Positions 8,536 through 17,732 of a DNA stretch of 64,000 nucleotides are shown one piece after another. The stretch lies in contig JAPLBY010000029.1 in assembly GCA_026392515.1 (NCBI GenBank), positions 106,716 through 170,715 of the forward strand, given 5' to 3'. Made by a program: the position numbers and the translations under genes. The notes beneath the pieces were generated by a model. That model made no database searches. It saw only the letters and a program-made list of their open reading frames with translations, and was not told the DNA's origin. The stretch is from Actinomycetota bacterium (GTDB taxonomy: Bacteria; Actinomycetota; Actinomycetes; S36-B12; UBA5976). Within the stretch, counting starts at the first letter, position 1. Each line of letters begins with the position of its first letter.

Positions 8536-8841
8536 ATGTCAGCGGATGAGTTAGAGCGTTATGAATCCGAGATGGAGCTTGAGCTTTATCGGGAGTACCG
8601 CGATTTAGTCCACCTCTTTAGCTACATAGTTCACACTGAGCGTCGAATGTATTTAGCAAATGGTGTTGATGTTCAAGTTCGCACTAATGATGCTGGCGAT
8701 GTTTACTTCGAAGCCACACTTACTGATGCCTGGATCTGGGACATGTATGGCCAGGCAAGATTTGTTAAGAAAGCTCGCGTCTTAACTTTCAAAGATGTCA
8801 ATGTCGAAGAGCTATCAAAGCCTGACATGGAGGTTCCTTAA
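8536..8841 (+). CDS. DUF2469 family protein
   Basis: A 101-residue acidic protein starting MSADELERYESEMELELYRE and running through DLVHLFSYIVHTERRMYLANGV and TDAWIWDMYGQARFVKKARVLTFKDVNVEEL. This is the strongly conserved actinobacterial DUF2469 family (mycobacterial Rv2901c type), always found between rnhB and yraN. Its function is not established. The conserved slot and length make the family call secure. Confidence 0.92.
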   Translation: MSADELERYESEMELELYREYRDLVHLFSYIVHTERRMYLANGVDVQVRTNDAGDVYFEATLTDAWIWDMYGQARFVKKARVLTFKDVNVEELSKPDMEVP

Positions 8842-8918
8842 GTCTTTCCACATATTGATTTAGTTCACAGAAACTAGATTCTCACGCTTAACTTCTTTAA
8901 ACCTTTCACCATGTACAG

Positions 8919-9278
8919 GTGCATCTTAAAAACAGTGAACTTGGAAAAATCGGCGAAGACATTGCCACGATCTATTTGCAGGACATGGGTTATGAAATCC
9001 TGGGACGTAACTGGAGATTTAAACGCGTCGAACTCGACATAATTGCGCAAAAGGATTCCACGTTAGTTTTCTGTGAAGTCAAGACTCGTCGATCGATAAG
9101 CCACGGAATTCCAAGTGATGCAATTACACCGCTCAAGCTCCAGCACATTAGGACTGCAGCGCTCCATTGGCTAAGTAACAACCAGTCCCGACATCAAGGG
9201 ATTCGTTTCGATGCCATCAGCGTGATCTATTGCGAAAGTCAGCCACCAACCATTAGCCATGTCAAAGGGATCGAATAA
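8919..9278 (+). CDS. yraN: UPF0102 family endonuclease-like protein YraN
   Basis: A 119-residue protein with a restriction-endonuclease-like core. GKIGEDIATIYLQDMGYEIL is followed by VELDIIAQKDSTLVFCEVKTRR (about 38-59), which contains the D-(x)n-ExK pattern of this fold. The family is widespread and of unproven function, possibly in DNA uptake or recombination given its place beside comM and dprA. It starts at GTG 8919. The stop overlaps the comM ATG (TAATG). Confidence 0.9.
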   Translation: MHLKNSELGKIGEDIATIYLQDMGYEILGRNWRFKRVELDIIAQKDSTLVFCEVKTRRSISHGIPSDAITPLKLQHIRTAALHWLSNNQSRHQGIRFDAISVIYCESQPPTISHVKGIE

Positions 9279-10801
9279 TGACTCTGGCTAGAGCATGTGG
9301 TGTTGTGATCAACGGTGTTGAAGGTTTAGTTGTCGATATCGAGGCTTACCTAAGTCAGGGCCTTCCGGGTATGGCAATTGTTGGACTCCCTGACACTGCA
9401 GTTGGCGAAGCTCGGGATCGAGTTCGCGCTGCGGTTCAAAACAGTGAATTGTCCTGGCCATCAGAACGACGAATCACCGTTGGCCTGTCACCTGCATCAG
9501 TTCACAAACGAGGTGCATCACTTGATCTAGGTATTGCACTTTCAATCTTGTCAGCGCACTCGCAAATCCCAGAAATGACTAAAACCATTGTGATTGGCGA
9601 ACTGGCCCTTGATGGCCAAGTACGACCAGTTAAGGGAGTTCTGGTTGCTGCGCTCTGTGCTTACCGCCGTGGCTATGACACTTTGATAGTTCCGCAATCA
9701 CAAGTTAATGAAGCGCAATTAGTTCCTGACTTGAAAGTCGTTGGCGTTAAGAGTTTGTCGGATGCGGTCGCGTATCTACGTGGGGAAGGTGTATCTGGTG
9801 ACTTGCCCGAACCAATTGAGTTTGTCAACGAACCCATTCCAGATTTAAGTGAAGTGCGCGGACAATCAAATGCCCGTCGGGCGCTAGAGGTGGCAGCTGC
9901 CGGTGGTCACCACTTGGCATTCTTGGGGTCACCTGGGGTTGGCAAAACTATGTTGGCCCAGCGATTGCCTGGCTTGTTGCCTAAGTTAACTGACGATCAA
10001 GCAGTTGAAGTAACTGCAATCTATTCAGCAGCTGGTGCCTTGAGCGCTGGGCAAGGATTAATCAGAACACCACCATTTCAAGCGCCACATCACACCACTA
10101 CTAAAGCTGCCTTGATTGGTGGCGGTAGCAACGCAGTGCGCGTTGGCATGGTGACCATGGCAAACCATGGCGTGCTTTGTTTAGATGAAGCAGCTGAGTT
10201 TGAGCGTTCAGTTTTGGATGCGTTGCGTCAACCACTTGAATCAGGCGTAGTCACAATCGCAAGGTCTGGATTTCAAACCGTCTTGCCTGCAAAGTTTCAA
10301 CTGGTTCTGGCATCCAACCCTTGTCCATGTGGGAAGTTCATTGGCACGGGCGCGCAATGCAGTTGCTCATCACAAGTACGTCGCCGATATTTCTCTCGGC
10401 TTTCTGGGCCGCTGTTAGACCGCATTGATCTGCGAGTAACCCTGGAGCGGCCAAGTTTGGCCGAACTTGATCCCAGTTCCGGCGAACTTGAAGGCACTGA
10501 TGTAGTTGCTGCGCGAGTTGCTCAGGCCAGAGAGCGCGCTGCACATAGATATCGCAATGAACCTTGGAATATCAATTCCCAAGTGCCTGGCCCAATGCTG
10601 CGCCGAAGATATCCAGTTTCCGATGAGGCACGTGAACTACTTGCAAATGATTCACTCGAGATTTCGGCACGCGGCGCAGATCGAATCCTTCGAGTTGCTT
10701 GGACAATTGCTGATCTACGTGGGCATGACATTCCAAACGAGACCGACATCGCTGCAGCGCTTATGTACCGAGATGGCAATGGTTCATGGCAAGCCAGTTA
10801 A
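9278..10801 (+). CDS. comM: YifB/ComM family Mg-chelatase-like AAA+ ATPase
   Basis: The ComM helicase promotes branch migration during natural transformation in some bacteria. The N-terminal Lon-like domain reads GLPGMAIVGLPDTAVGEARDRVRAA. The AAA+ part has Walker A LGSPGVGKTMLAQRLPGLLP at about 217-236, Walker B CLDEAAEF near 305, and the zinc-type cluster NPCPCGKFIGTGAQCSCSS around 349-367. The C-terminal Mg-chelatase domain follows. It overlaps dprA by 16 bases; yraN-comM-dprA is a conserved DNA-processing operon. Confidence 0.94.
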   Translation: MTLARACGVVINGVEGLVVDIEAYLSQGLPGMAIVGLPDTAVGEARDRVRAAVQNSELSWPSERRITVGLSPASVHKRGASLDLGIALSILSAHSQIPEMTKTIVIGELALDGQVRPVKGVLVAALCAYRRGYDTLIVPQSQVNEAQLVPDLKVVGVKSLSDAVAYLRGEGVSGDLPEPIEFVNEPIPDLSEVRGQSNARRALEVAAAGGHHLAFLGSPGVGKTMLAQRLPGLLPKLTDDQAVEVTAIYSAAGALSAGQGLIRTPPFQAPHHTTTKAALIGGGSNAVRVGMVTMANHGVLCLDEAAEFERSVLDALRQPLESGVVTIARSGFQTVLPAKFQLVLASNPCPCGKFIGTGAQCSCSSQVRRRYFSRLSGPLLDRIDLRVTLERPSLAELDPSSGELEGTDVVAARVAQARERAAHRYRNEPWNINSQVPGPMLRRRYPVSDEARELLANDSLEISARGADRILRVAWTIADLRGHDIPNETDIAAALMYRDGNGSWQAS

Positions 10802-11856
10802 CCGATCGGCAAGCTCGATTAATCATTTCCATTGCCGGTGAACCAGGTGATGAGCGAGTAGGTCAAGCGGTTGCTGAGTTTGGCGCCGCTGATGCAGTTG
10901 AGCGATGGGAGAGTGGCTACGGCGCAGATGCCATGTGTAAATCAATAGATCGAGTTTTAAACTCGCCTTTGATTGAACAGGCAGTTAAATCTTTGAACTC
11001 AGTGCGGGGAAGGTTTATAACTCCAGCAGATGATGAGTGGCCAGATTCACTTGATGATCTAGACACTGCAGCACCAGTTGGACTTTGGTGCACTGGTGGT
11101 GGTTCGCTCGCTGAAATCTCAAATCAAAGCTTGGCGGTTGTCGGTGCTCGCTCCGCAACTGCATATGGTCATCGCATTGCATACGAATTGGGGATACAAG
11201 GTGCGAAGGAAAACGTGGGAATCATTTCCGGTGCGGCTTATGGAATCGATGCCGCAGCCCATCGCGGATCGTTAGCTGGGAAAGGCCTCACCATTGCAGT
11301 TTTAGCTTGTGGAGTTGATGTGGCATATCCCGCTTCGCATCGAGGATTACTTTCCACAATCACAGACACTGGTGTTGTTGTCAGTGAAGCGCCACCTGGG
11401 GCTAAACCCCACAAACATAGATTCTTGATCAGGAATCGATTGATAGCTGCGCTATCCCAATCCACAGTTGTAGTTGAAGCTGCGCTACGGTCTGGTTCAC
11501 TCTCCACATCCAATTGGGCTCACGTCCTTAACCGACAGATCTGGGGGATACCTGGTCCAATTACTAGTGCCACGTCGGCTGGAGTGCATGCTGCGATCCG
11601 AGACAACATGATGAAGATTGCCACCAGTGCAGACGAGATCTTTCAAGACTTCAAGTCCCCAACACTTCCCGTACAACTTGGATTATTAGATGGCGCCATA
11701 GTTGGTTTGATTTCCCAAAGCCCCAGATCCACCCATGAACTTGCTATTCACTTTGGCACAGAAGTTGATTTCCATGACCTCCAAGCCGCGTTGATGTTAT
11801 TGGAAGTTCGAAAACTAATCTCGCTATCAAATCAAGGCTGGAAACTAGTCAAGTAA
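10786..11856 (+). CDS. dprA: DNA-processing protein DprA
   Basis: DprA binds incoming single-stranded DNA and loads RecA. The Rossmann-like core is clear: LAVVGARSATAYGHRIAYELG at about 115-135, ISGAAYGIDAAAHRGSL (148-164), VLACGVDVAYPASHRGL, and HRFLIRNRLIAALSQSTVVVEAALRSGSLSTSNWA near 210-245. The GVHAAIRDN segment and a C-terminal winged-helix-like end complete the 356 residues. It starts at ATG 10786 inside the 3' end of comM. Confidence 0.95.
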   Translation: MASQLTDRQARLIISIAGEPGDERVGQAVAEFGAADAVERWESGYGADAMCKSIDRVLNSPLIEQAVKSLNSVRGRFITPADDEWPDSLDDLDTAAPVGLWCTGGGSLAEISNQSLAVVGARSATAYGHRIAYELGIQGAKENVGIISGAAYGIDAAAHRGSLAGKGLTIAVLACGVDVAYPASHRGLLSTITDTGVVVSEAPPGAKPHKHRFLIRNRLIAALSQSTVVVEAALRSGSLSTSNWAHVLNRQIWGIPGPITSATSAGVHAAIRDNMMKIATSADEIFQDFKSPTLPVQLGLLDGAIVGLISQSPRSTHELAIHFGTEVDFHDLQAALMLLEVRKLISLSNQGWKLVK

Positions 11857-11921
11857 AAAGTCTTGGCAGCGTAAGGCCCAATGTTCTTGCTATTTTGCGC
11901 CAGGCTTGCAACGGTAGAGGT

Positions 11922-12857
11922 ATGAATAGCACCGAGTTGGCGAATGTTAGCGCAAGCTTCCATTCAGCAAGTGCTCGCTTCATTCAGTACGTTGAGCTTG
12001 AGTTGGGTAGAAGTCCAAATACTTCCAAGGCGTATCGAAAAGATCTCGATAACTTGTTTTTGTTCGTGCAATCTCGTGGCTGCCAGGAATTGCAAGATAT
12101 TGGAATTGTGGAGTTGCGCGGTTGGCTTGCTAGCCAGAGGGTGGCCGGGCTTTCTTCAGCAACCATTGCGCGCCGCGCAACATCGATCCGAATGTTCTTT
12201 GCCTGGGCAACTCACACCAAATTGATTTCGGAAGATCCAGCGAGCGCTTTGGTGATTCCTAAAGTCAGTAAAAAGTTGCCTCACATTTTGCAACAAAACC
12301 AAGCTGAGAATTTAATGGATCGCGCAGCCTTGCGGGCAGATGACAATTCGCCAACTCACATTCGCGACCAAGCTATGTTGGAACTTTTGTATGCAACTGG
12401 CATTCGTGTTGGCGAATTAGTTGGACTTGATATTCATGACCTTGATCCAACTCGCAGAACTATTCGAGTTCTTGGTAAAGGTTCCAAAGAACGCGTTGTA
12501 CCTTTCGGCGCAATCGCAGAAAAAACTGTCGAGAAGTATTTAGCAATTGCTCGCCCCGCACTTGCAAATGATTCAAGTGGTGCTGCGCTGTTCTTAGGTT
12601 CGCGCGGTAAACGAATTGATCAACGAGTTGTTCGCACTATGGTGCACGAAGTTTTATCTAGCCTTGAAGGTGTGCCAGATCTCGGGCCGCATGGTTTGCG
12701 ACATTCAGCTGCTACGCATCTGATTGAAGGTGGCGCAGACATCAGAGCAGTACAAGAAATTCTCGGTCACTCAAGTTTGGCAACCACTCAGCTCTATACG
12801 CACGTGTCTATGGACCGACTCCGCGCTGTGTTTGAGCAAGCACACCCACGAGCGTGA
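11922..12857 (+). CDS. xerC: Tyrosine recombinase XerC
   Basis: A site-specific recombinase that with XerD resolves chromosome dimers at dif. The SAM-like N-terminal domain (FIQYVELELGRSPNTSKAYR) precedes the catalytic core: Arg in ATGIRVGEL, Lys in GKGSKERVV, HGLRHSAATH, the second His in ILGHSSLATT, and the nucleophile Tyr in TQLYTHV. About 311 residues from ATG 11922, which follows GGTAGAGG; a TTG at 11895 would add nine residues. Its chromosomal position, between dprA and the rpsB-tsf operon, matches actinobacterial XerC rather than a mobile integrase. Confidence 0.93.
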   Translation: MNSTELANVSASFHSASARFIQYVELELGRSPNTSKAYRKDLDNLFLFVQSRGCQELQDIGIVELRGWLASQRVAGLSSATIARRATSIRMFFAWATHTKLISEDPASALVIPKVSKKLPHILQQNQAENLMDRAALRADDNSPTHIRDQAMLELLYATGIRVGELVGLDIHDLDPTRRTIRVLGKGSKERVVPFGAIAEKTVEKYLAIARPALANDSSGAALFLGSRGKRIDQRVVRTMVHEVLSSLEGVPDLGPHGLRHSAATHLIEGGADIRAVQEILGHSSLATTQLYTHVSMDRLRAVFEQAHPRA

Positions 12858-12889
12858 GCGAGTGGGTACAAGTAAACACTGTCGAGGGC

Positions 12890-13396
12890 TTAAGTCTTAG
12901 GAAGTAACCGCACGCGCTTTTGAACTAGCGAAAGTGGATTCAAGTATTTCTCACCCTGAAGTAATCCCCAATGTAAACAACTAACTGTTGCTTGAGATGA
13001 GCAGTGACTTTCACCCGCGCTTAGCGTTCCAATCACATCACCAACTCGAACTCGCGATCCAACAGTTACCGAGGCAATGACGGGTTCGTAAGTTGTTCGA
13101 AGTTTTCCGTGCTTGATTACAACCACACCTTTGCCAGCAACTAGACCAGCAAACGTAACTACGCCATTGCCAGCGGCTAAAACTTGATCGCCACTTTGCC
13201 CAACCAGATCAACACCGCGATGACCTGGCAGCCAATTCTGGGCAGGGCGATTAAAGCCAGCACTGAGCGATGCTGGCTTCAATGGCCAGTCCCACTGCTT
13301 TGCCCCATGGGCTGGACTGGGCTGAGTTAAACCGGCAGTCAGAACTATCACCAAGGTGAAAACCCTAAGCATTGGGCGAAAAACCACAGATTCCAT
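12890..13396 (-). CDS. M23 (LytM-type) peptidase, secreted
   Basis: A 168-residue protein with a signal peptide (FTLVIVLTAGLTQPSPAHG, cleavage near residue 31) and an M23 domain: WDWPLKPASLSAGF, then HRGVDLVG carrying the His and Asp zinc ligands, GVVTFAGLVAGKGVVVIKHG, and SCLHWGLLQGEKYLNPL. The usual HxH motif reads CLH, so the first His is missing; many actinobacterial relatives also show CLHWG. It may be a non-catalytic amidase activator or use another ligand. It is divergent from rpsB. Confidence 0.87.
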   Translation of the reverse strand: MESVVFRPMLRVFTLVIVLTAGLTQPSPAHGAKQWDWPLKPASLSAGFNRPAQNWLPGHRGVDLVGQSGDQVLAAGNGVVTFAGLVAGKGVVVIKHGKLRTTYEPVIASVTVGSRVRVGDVIGTLSAGESHCSSQATVSCLHWGLLQGEKYLNPLSLVQKRVRLLPKT

Positions 13397-13491
13397 AGGA
13401 CAAGGATCGCCTTGATCCGATAGGACCCCAATCCCGCCAAGCCAACTGTGGAATGGCCCAGGCTGTGGTTTTTAGGACACCAAAACCCCCA

Positions 13492-13669
13492 TAAACTAGG
13501 GGTTGCACCTAGCAATAGGTGACTTCACAGGTTCAACAAAGTGAATCGTTAGACCATCGGTCCTGGCAACGGGCGGTCTCCGACACGAGAACCAAGGATG
13601 ACTTCAACCGAAGTCATACAAACCGCAATGAGGTTGGTTAACGCCAGCCTAAGAAATAGGAGTACAACC
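13492..13669 (+). promoter_or_regulatory. rpsB promoter region and structured 5' leader
   Basis: A TAAACT at 13492-13497 could be a -10 box, with a poor -35. The leader then holds CACCTA-GCAA-TAGGTG (13506-13521), a 6-bp stem closed by a GNRA tetraloop. GACC-ATC-GGTC follows around 13551-13562, then GGTCTC/GAGAACC (13575-13593) with one bulge. AGGAG at 13658-13662 serves rpsB. Autoregulation by S2 is plausible, but no known motif was matched. Confidence 0.45.
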
Positions 13670-14494
13670 ATGGCCGTCGTATCGACGCGACAGCTGCTGG
13701 ATAACGGTGTTCACTTCGGACACCAGACCCGCCGCTGGAACCCAAAAATGAAGCGCTTTATTTTCACTGAGCGCAATGGCATTTACATCATCGATTTGCA
13801 GCAGTCACTTGCTTACATTGACCGCGCATACGAATTCGTTCGTGAAACCGTAGCTCACGGTGGCACCGTTCTTTTCGTAGGCACCAAGAAGCAGGCTCAG
13901 GAAGCAATTGCAACTGAAGCTGCTCGCGTTGGTATGCCATATGTAAACCACCGTTGGTTAGGTGGAATGCTTACAAACTTCCAGACCGTTTCAAAGCGTA
14001 TTTCTCGCATGAAGGAACTAGAACAGATCAACTTTGATGATGTTGCTGGTTCAGGTCTGACCAAGAAAGAACTTCTAGTTCTTCGTCGCGAAAAAGAAAA
14101 GTTGGAACTTGTTCTAACTGGTATTCGTGACATGCAGAAACTTCCAAGTGCAATTTGGGTTGTTGACACAAACAAAGAGCACATTGCAGTTGGCGAAGCT
14201 CACAAGCTAAACATCCCAGTTGTTGGCATTCTTGATACAAACTGTGATCCAGATGTTGTGGACTACCCAATCCCAGGAAATGACGATGCACTTCGCGCTG
14301 TTGGTTTGCTAACTCGCGTAATTGCAGATGCAATTGCTGATGGCTTGATGGCACGCGCTGGCGGTGCAGTTGCTGGTGCACCTGCAGACGCAGCAGTTGA
14401 GCCACTTGCTGACTGGGAAAAGGAACTTCTAACTGGAACTGCAGACGCAGCACCAGCTGAAGCTCCAGCTGCCGAAGCACCTGCTGCTGAATAA
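13670..14494 (+). CDS. rpsB: 30S ribosomal protein S2
   Basis: The 274 residues begin [20 protein letters not shown] and show [47 protein letters not shown] and [22 protein letters not shown], all S2 signatures. ATG 13670 is chosen because AGGAG lies 7 bases upstream and homologues begin here; an in-frame ATG 72 bases upstream lies within the leader. The C-terminal tail is an Ala/Pro/Glu-rich extension. It is followed by a 12-bp hairpin and then tsf. Confidence 0.97.
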   Translation: MAVVSTRQLLDNGVHFGHQTRRWNPKMKRFIFTERNGIYIIDLQQSLAYIDRAYEFVRETVAHGGTVLFVGTKKQAQEAIATEAARVGMPYVNHRWLGGMLTNFQTVSKRISRMKELEQINFDDVAGSGLTKKELLVLRREKEKLELVLTGIRDMQKLPSAIWVVDTNKEHIAVGEAHKLNIPVVGILDTNCDPDVVDYPIPGNDDALRAVGLLTRVIADAIADGLMARAGGAVAGAPADAAVEPLADWEKELLTGTADAAPAEAPAAEAPAAE

Positions 14495-14500
14495 GCATTC

Positions 14501-14532
14501 GTAACTGCGGGCGTAACTTTGCCCGCAGTTAC
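14501..14532 (+). terminator. Perfect 12-bp stem-loop between rpsB and tsf
   Basis: GTAACTGCGGGC (14501-14512) pairs perfectly with GCCCGCAGTTAC (14521-14532) around an 8-base loop. No T run follows, so it may be an attenuator or an RNA processing or stability site, not a classical terminator. It would allow different S2 and EF-Ts levels. Confidence 0.6.
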
Positions 14533-14583
14533 AACTCTCGTTATCCAATACCTACTGACCCCAAAACTAAAAGGAAATAAATC

Positions 14584-15396
14584 ATGTCTATTTCAGCCGC
14601 GGACGTAAAGAAACTTCGCGACATTACTTCAGCCGGAATGATGGAGTGCAAGAAAGCACTTGAAGAATCAAACGGTGACTTCGATAAGGCTGTGGAGCTA
14701 CTACGTATCTCTGGAGCTGCAAAAGCTGCAAAGCGTGGTGCTGAGCGTGAAACTTCAGCTGGCATCGTGGCTCAAAATGCAGGCGTTCTAGTTGAATTGC
14801 TTTGCGAAACTGACTTCGTAGCAAAGAGCGAAGACTTCCTAAAGCTAGGTGACGAAATTGCAGCTGCAGTTAAGTCATCCGGCGCTAAGGATTCAGCCGC
14901 CGCCGCCGCACTAACTCTTGGTAGCGGAAAGACTGCGGAACAAGCAGTTGCAGACATGGCTGTAGTTATTGGCGAAAAGATCGAACTCGGTCGCGTTGCC
15001 AATCACGAAGGTGACGTTGCGGTTTACATGCACCGTCGCTCGGCAGACTTGCCACCAGCTGTTGGGGTTTTGGTTTCCTATTCAGGATCTGAAGATGCTG
15101 CTCGCAGCGCTGCCATGCAGATCGCTGCGATGCGCCCAAGTTACTTAACTCGGGATGAAGTTCCGGCAGATGTAGTCGAAAACGAAAAGCACATTGCTAT
15201 GGAAACTGCCAAAGAAGAAGGCAAGCCAGAAGCTGCCCTTCCAAAGATTGTGGAAGGCCGCGTAAATGGTTTCTTCAAGGACAACTGTCTACTAGAGCAG
15301 TCCTCAGTTATCGATAACAAGAAGTCTGTTAAGCAGGTTCTGGAAGAAGCCGGAACAAGCATCACAAGCTTCACCCGAATTGAAATTGCTGGCTAA
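14584..15396 (+). CDS. tsf: Elongation factor Ts
   Basis: EF-Ts exchanges GDP for GTP on EF-Tu. The UBA-like N-terminus (SAADVKKLRDITSAGMMECKKALEESNGDFDKAVELLR) and LLCETDFVAKSEDFLKL (about residues 73-90) are diagnostic. The 270-residue length and the C-terminal dimerisation domain are normal for actinobacteria. AAGGAAA precedes ATG 14584. A stem-loop follows the gene. Confidence 0.97.
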   Translation: MSISAADVKKLRDITSAGMMECKKALEESNGDFDKAVELLRISGAAKAAKRGAERETSAGIVAQNAGVLVELLCETDFVAKSEDFLKLGDEIAAAVKSSGAKDSAAAAALTLGSGKTAEQAVADMAVVIGEKIELGRVANHEGDVAVYMHRRSADLPPAVGVLVSYSGSEDAARSAAMQIAAMRPSYLTRDEVPADVVENEKHIAMETAKEEGKPEAALPKIVEGRVNGFFKDNCLLEQSSVIDNKKSVKQVLEEAGTSITSFTRIEIAG

Positions 15397-15413
15397 CTAG
15401 CAATCTCTAACCT

Positions 15414-15471
15414 CTTTTGGCGCTACCTCCCGTCTGTGATCCAGCCGGTGGGATAGCGCCAAAAGTATTTT
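15414..15471 (+). terminator. Stem-loop after tsf
   Basis: CTTTTGGCGCTA and TAGCGCCAAAAG form a 12-bp outer stem, with an inner TCCC/GGGA pairing and a short T-rich tail (TATTTTGT). It probably ends the rpsB-tsf transcript before pyrH. Confidence 0.7.
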
Positions 15472-15549
15472 GTAGGGAAGTTTTGTGAGGACCATATTTT
15501 GGTGGGGTCTGTGCAGACTTTTTCGGGTAAGTAAGGCAAGATTAAGGGC

Positions 15550-16305
15550 GTGAGTACATCTGATAAATCCATCTGGCCTGGTGTTCCAAAAGGTGGCTGG
15601 AAGCGCGTACTTCTAAAGCTTTCCGGTGAAGCCTTTGCTGGTGAAGGAAAACTTGGCGTAGATCCAGATGTCGTTAATGACATTGCTCGCCAAATTACTG
15701 AAGTTGTTAAAACCGGCGCCGAAGTTGCTGTTGTAATCGGTGGTGGCAACTATTTCCGTGGTGCCCAGCTAGCTGAGCGCGGTATGGATCGAGCCCGAGC
15801 TGACTACATGGGTATGCTCGGCACCGTCATGAACTGCCTAGCGCTTCAGGATTTCCTCGAGAAGCAAGGTGTTGCAACTCGAGTTCAAACTGCAATCCCA
15901 ATGAGCCAAGTTGCCGAGCCTTACATTCCCGGTCGCGCCGTGCGCCATTTGGAAAAGGGTCGTGTAGTTATTTTTGGCGCCGGACTTGGCACTCCTTACT
16001 TCAGTACGGATAGTTGCGCCGCTCAGCGCGCACTTGAAATTGGCTGCGAAGTTGTATTGATGGCCAAGGGTGTCGATGGGGTTTTCGATGACGACCCTCG
16101 CACCAATCCAGCCGCTAAGCGCTATGAAAACTTAAGTCACGATGATGTCTTATCTCAAAACCTGAAAGTCGCTGATGCAACGGCAATTAGCCTCTGCCGC
16201 GACAATGATTTACCTATTGTGGTTTTCAATTTGCTAGTAGATGGCAACATTGCTCGCGCAGTTCGTGGAGAACAAGTCGGAACCCTAATTAAGACCAGTC
16301 GCTAG
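15550..16305 (+). CDS. pyrH: UMP kinase
   Basis: Phosphorylates UMP to UDP. The amino-acid-kinase fold is visible: [15 protein letters not shown] near residues 19-33, [36 protein letters not shown] (59-95), [37 protein letters not shown], and a C-terminal [22 protein letters not shown]. It starts at GTG 15550 with only a weak SD (AAGGG immediately before), so it may be leaderless or start-coupled. It lies 15 bases before frr. Confidence 0.96.
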   Translation: MSTSDKSIWPGVPKGGWKRVLLKLSGEAFAGEGKLGVDPDVVNDIARQITEVVKTGAEVAVVIGGGNYFRGAQLAERGMDRARADYMGMLGTVMNCLALQDFLEKQGVATRVQTAIPMSQVAEPYIPGRAVRHLEKGRVVIFGAGLGTPYFSTDSCAAQRALEIGCEVVLMAKGVDGVFDDDPRTNPAAKRYENLSHDDVLSQNLKVADATAISLCRDNDLPIVVFNLLVDGNIARAVRGEQVGTLIKTSR

Positions 16306-16320
16306 AGGATTTGAGTAGAC

Positions 16321-16878
16321 ATGATTAACGAAACCCTAAAAGATGCCGAAGAAAAAATGGCAAAGGCAACTGAAGTTACTCGAGAAGAGTTCACCACAAT
16401 TCGTGCTGGCCGAGCTAACGCCGCTTTGTTCTCAAAGATCCTGGTTGATTACTACGGAACGCCAACACCGATTCAACAAGTGGCTTCGATCCAGACTCCA
16501 GAACCTCGCGTAGCTGTTATCACTCCATTTGATAAGACCGCACTAGGCGCAATTGAACGTGCGATTCGTGATTCTGACTTAGGTGTTAACCCATCCAATG
16601 ATGGCGCAATCGTTCGGGTGCCATTCCCACAGCTAACTGAAGAGCGTCGTAAGGAATTCATTAAGGTTGCCAAAGCTAAGGCTGAAGATGCTCGAATTGC
16701 AATTCGCAACATTCGACGCAGCGCCAAAGAAGCTCTAGAAAAAATGGCGAAAGATGGCGATGCTGGTAAAGATGACGTGGCTCGCGCTGAAAAAGCTTTA
16801 GAGGATTTAACAACAAAGGCTGTCGCCCATATTGACGACATGCTTAAGCACAAAGAAGCTGAACTTCTAGAGGTCTAG
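16321..16878 (+). CDS. frr: Ribosome recycling factor
   Basis: With EF-G it splits post-termination ribosomes. The 185 residues include [34 protein letters not shown] (24-57), [29 protein letters not shown] and [29 protein letters not shown], all standard RRF. pyrH-frr-cdsA is a conserved operon; cdsA starts two bases after the stop. Confidence 0.97.
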   Translation: MINETLKDAEEKMAKATEVTREEFTTIRAGRANAALFSKILVDYYGTPTPIQQVASIQTPEPRVAVITPFDKTALGAIERAIRDSDLGVNPSNDGAIVRVPFPQLTEERRKEFIKVAKAKAEDARIAIRNIRRSAKEALEKMAKDGDAGKDDVARAEKALEDLTTKAVAHIDDMLKHKEAELLEV

Positions 16879-16880
16879 TT

Positions 16881-17705
16881 ATGACTTCTAATCAAACTGA
16901 TTACGGTAAAGCCGGAAGAAATTTACCGGTAGCTACTGCAGTTGGTCTTGGACTTCTAGCCACAGTTATCGCATCACTGTTTATTGACGTTCGATTCTTT
17001 GCCATTCTGGTTGCTTTTGCAGCAATGCTTGCAGTCCGAGAATTAAGCAAAGCACTTGCCATCGGGCTATCTGATCGCATGAGCATCCTGCTACAAATCT
17101 TGGCGCCTGCAATCGTGGTATCAGCTGCAGTCTCTGGAGTCGAAGGTTTACTAGCTGCTTTCGTAGCAAGTGCATTATTAGTTCTCGCCGTTCGTCTACT
17201 TGATGGCCAAGAAGCATACGTTCACCATGTAACCCGCTCGATCTTTACTTTGGTTTATGCTCCATTGCTTGCCGGCTTTGCAGTTTTGCTTTCCACGCAA
17301 GAAGACGGAGCCTGGAAAGTGCTGGTATTCATCTTGCTAACTGCTGCCACTGATTTAGGTGGCTACGCGGCCGGTGCTATTTTTGGCAAGCATCCAATGG
17401 CGCCAAAAATTTCTCCAAAGAAATCTTGGGAAGGCTTTGTCGGTGCACTAGTTCTCCAGCTAATTGTTGGAGTAGTGCTATGGATTTATGTATTTGATCA
17501 ACCCTGGTGGGAAGGCGCAATTGTTGGTTTTGTGATGATGCTGACTGCAACCATCGGCGATCTAGTCGAATCGATGATTAAGCGAGACCTTGGAATCAAG
17601 GACATGGGATCTTTACTGCCTGGACATGGTGGCGTAATGGATCGCTTGGATTCGTTAGTCATTAATGCCTTCATGGCGTGGCTGCTCTTTGGATTTTTTC
17701 TCTAA
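16881..17705 (+). CDS. cdsA: Phosphatidate cytidylyltransferase
   Basis: Makes CDP-diacylglycerol from phosphatidate and CTP. It is a 274-residue polytopic membrane protein with several hydrophobic helices ([34 protein letters not shown]-like segments, [15 protein letters not shown]). The C-terminal signature [32 protein letters not shown] contains the catalytic acidic residues. Its position after frr and before rlmN is the actinobacterial order. Confidence 0.95.
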   Translation: [274 protein letters not shown]

Positions 17706-17732
17706 CTAGCAATGTGCCCGTAGGCTAAAGGC

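Noticed and set aside
13598..13669. Upstream ATG for rpsB adding 24 residues
   Set aside because: The added peptide is not S2-like, the stretch overlaps a structured leader, and AGGAG serves the inner ATG.
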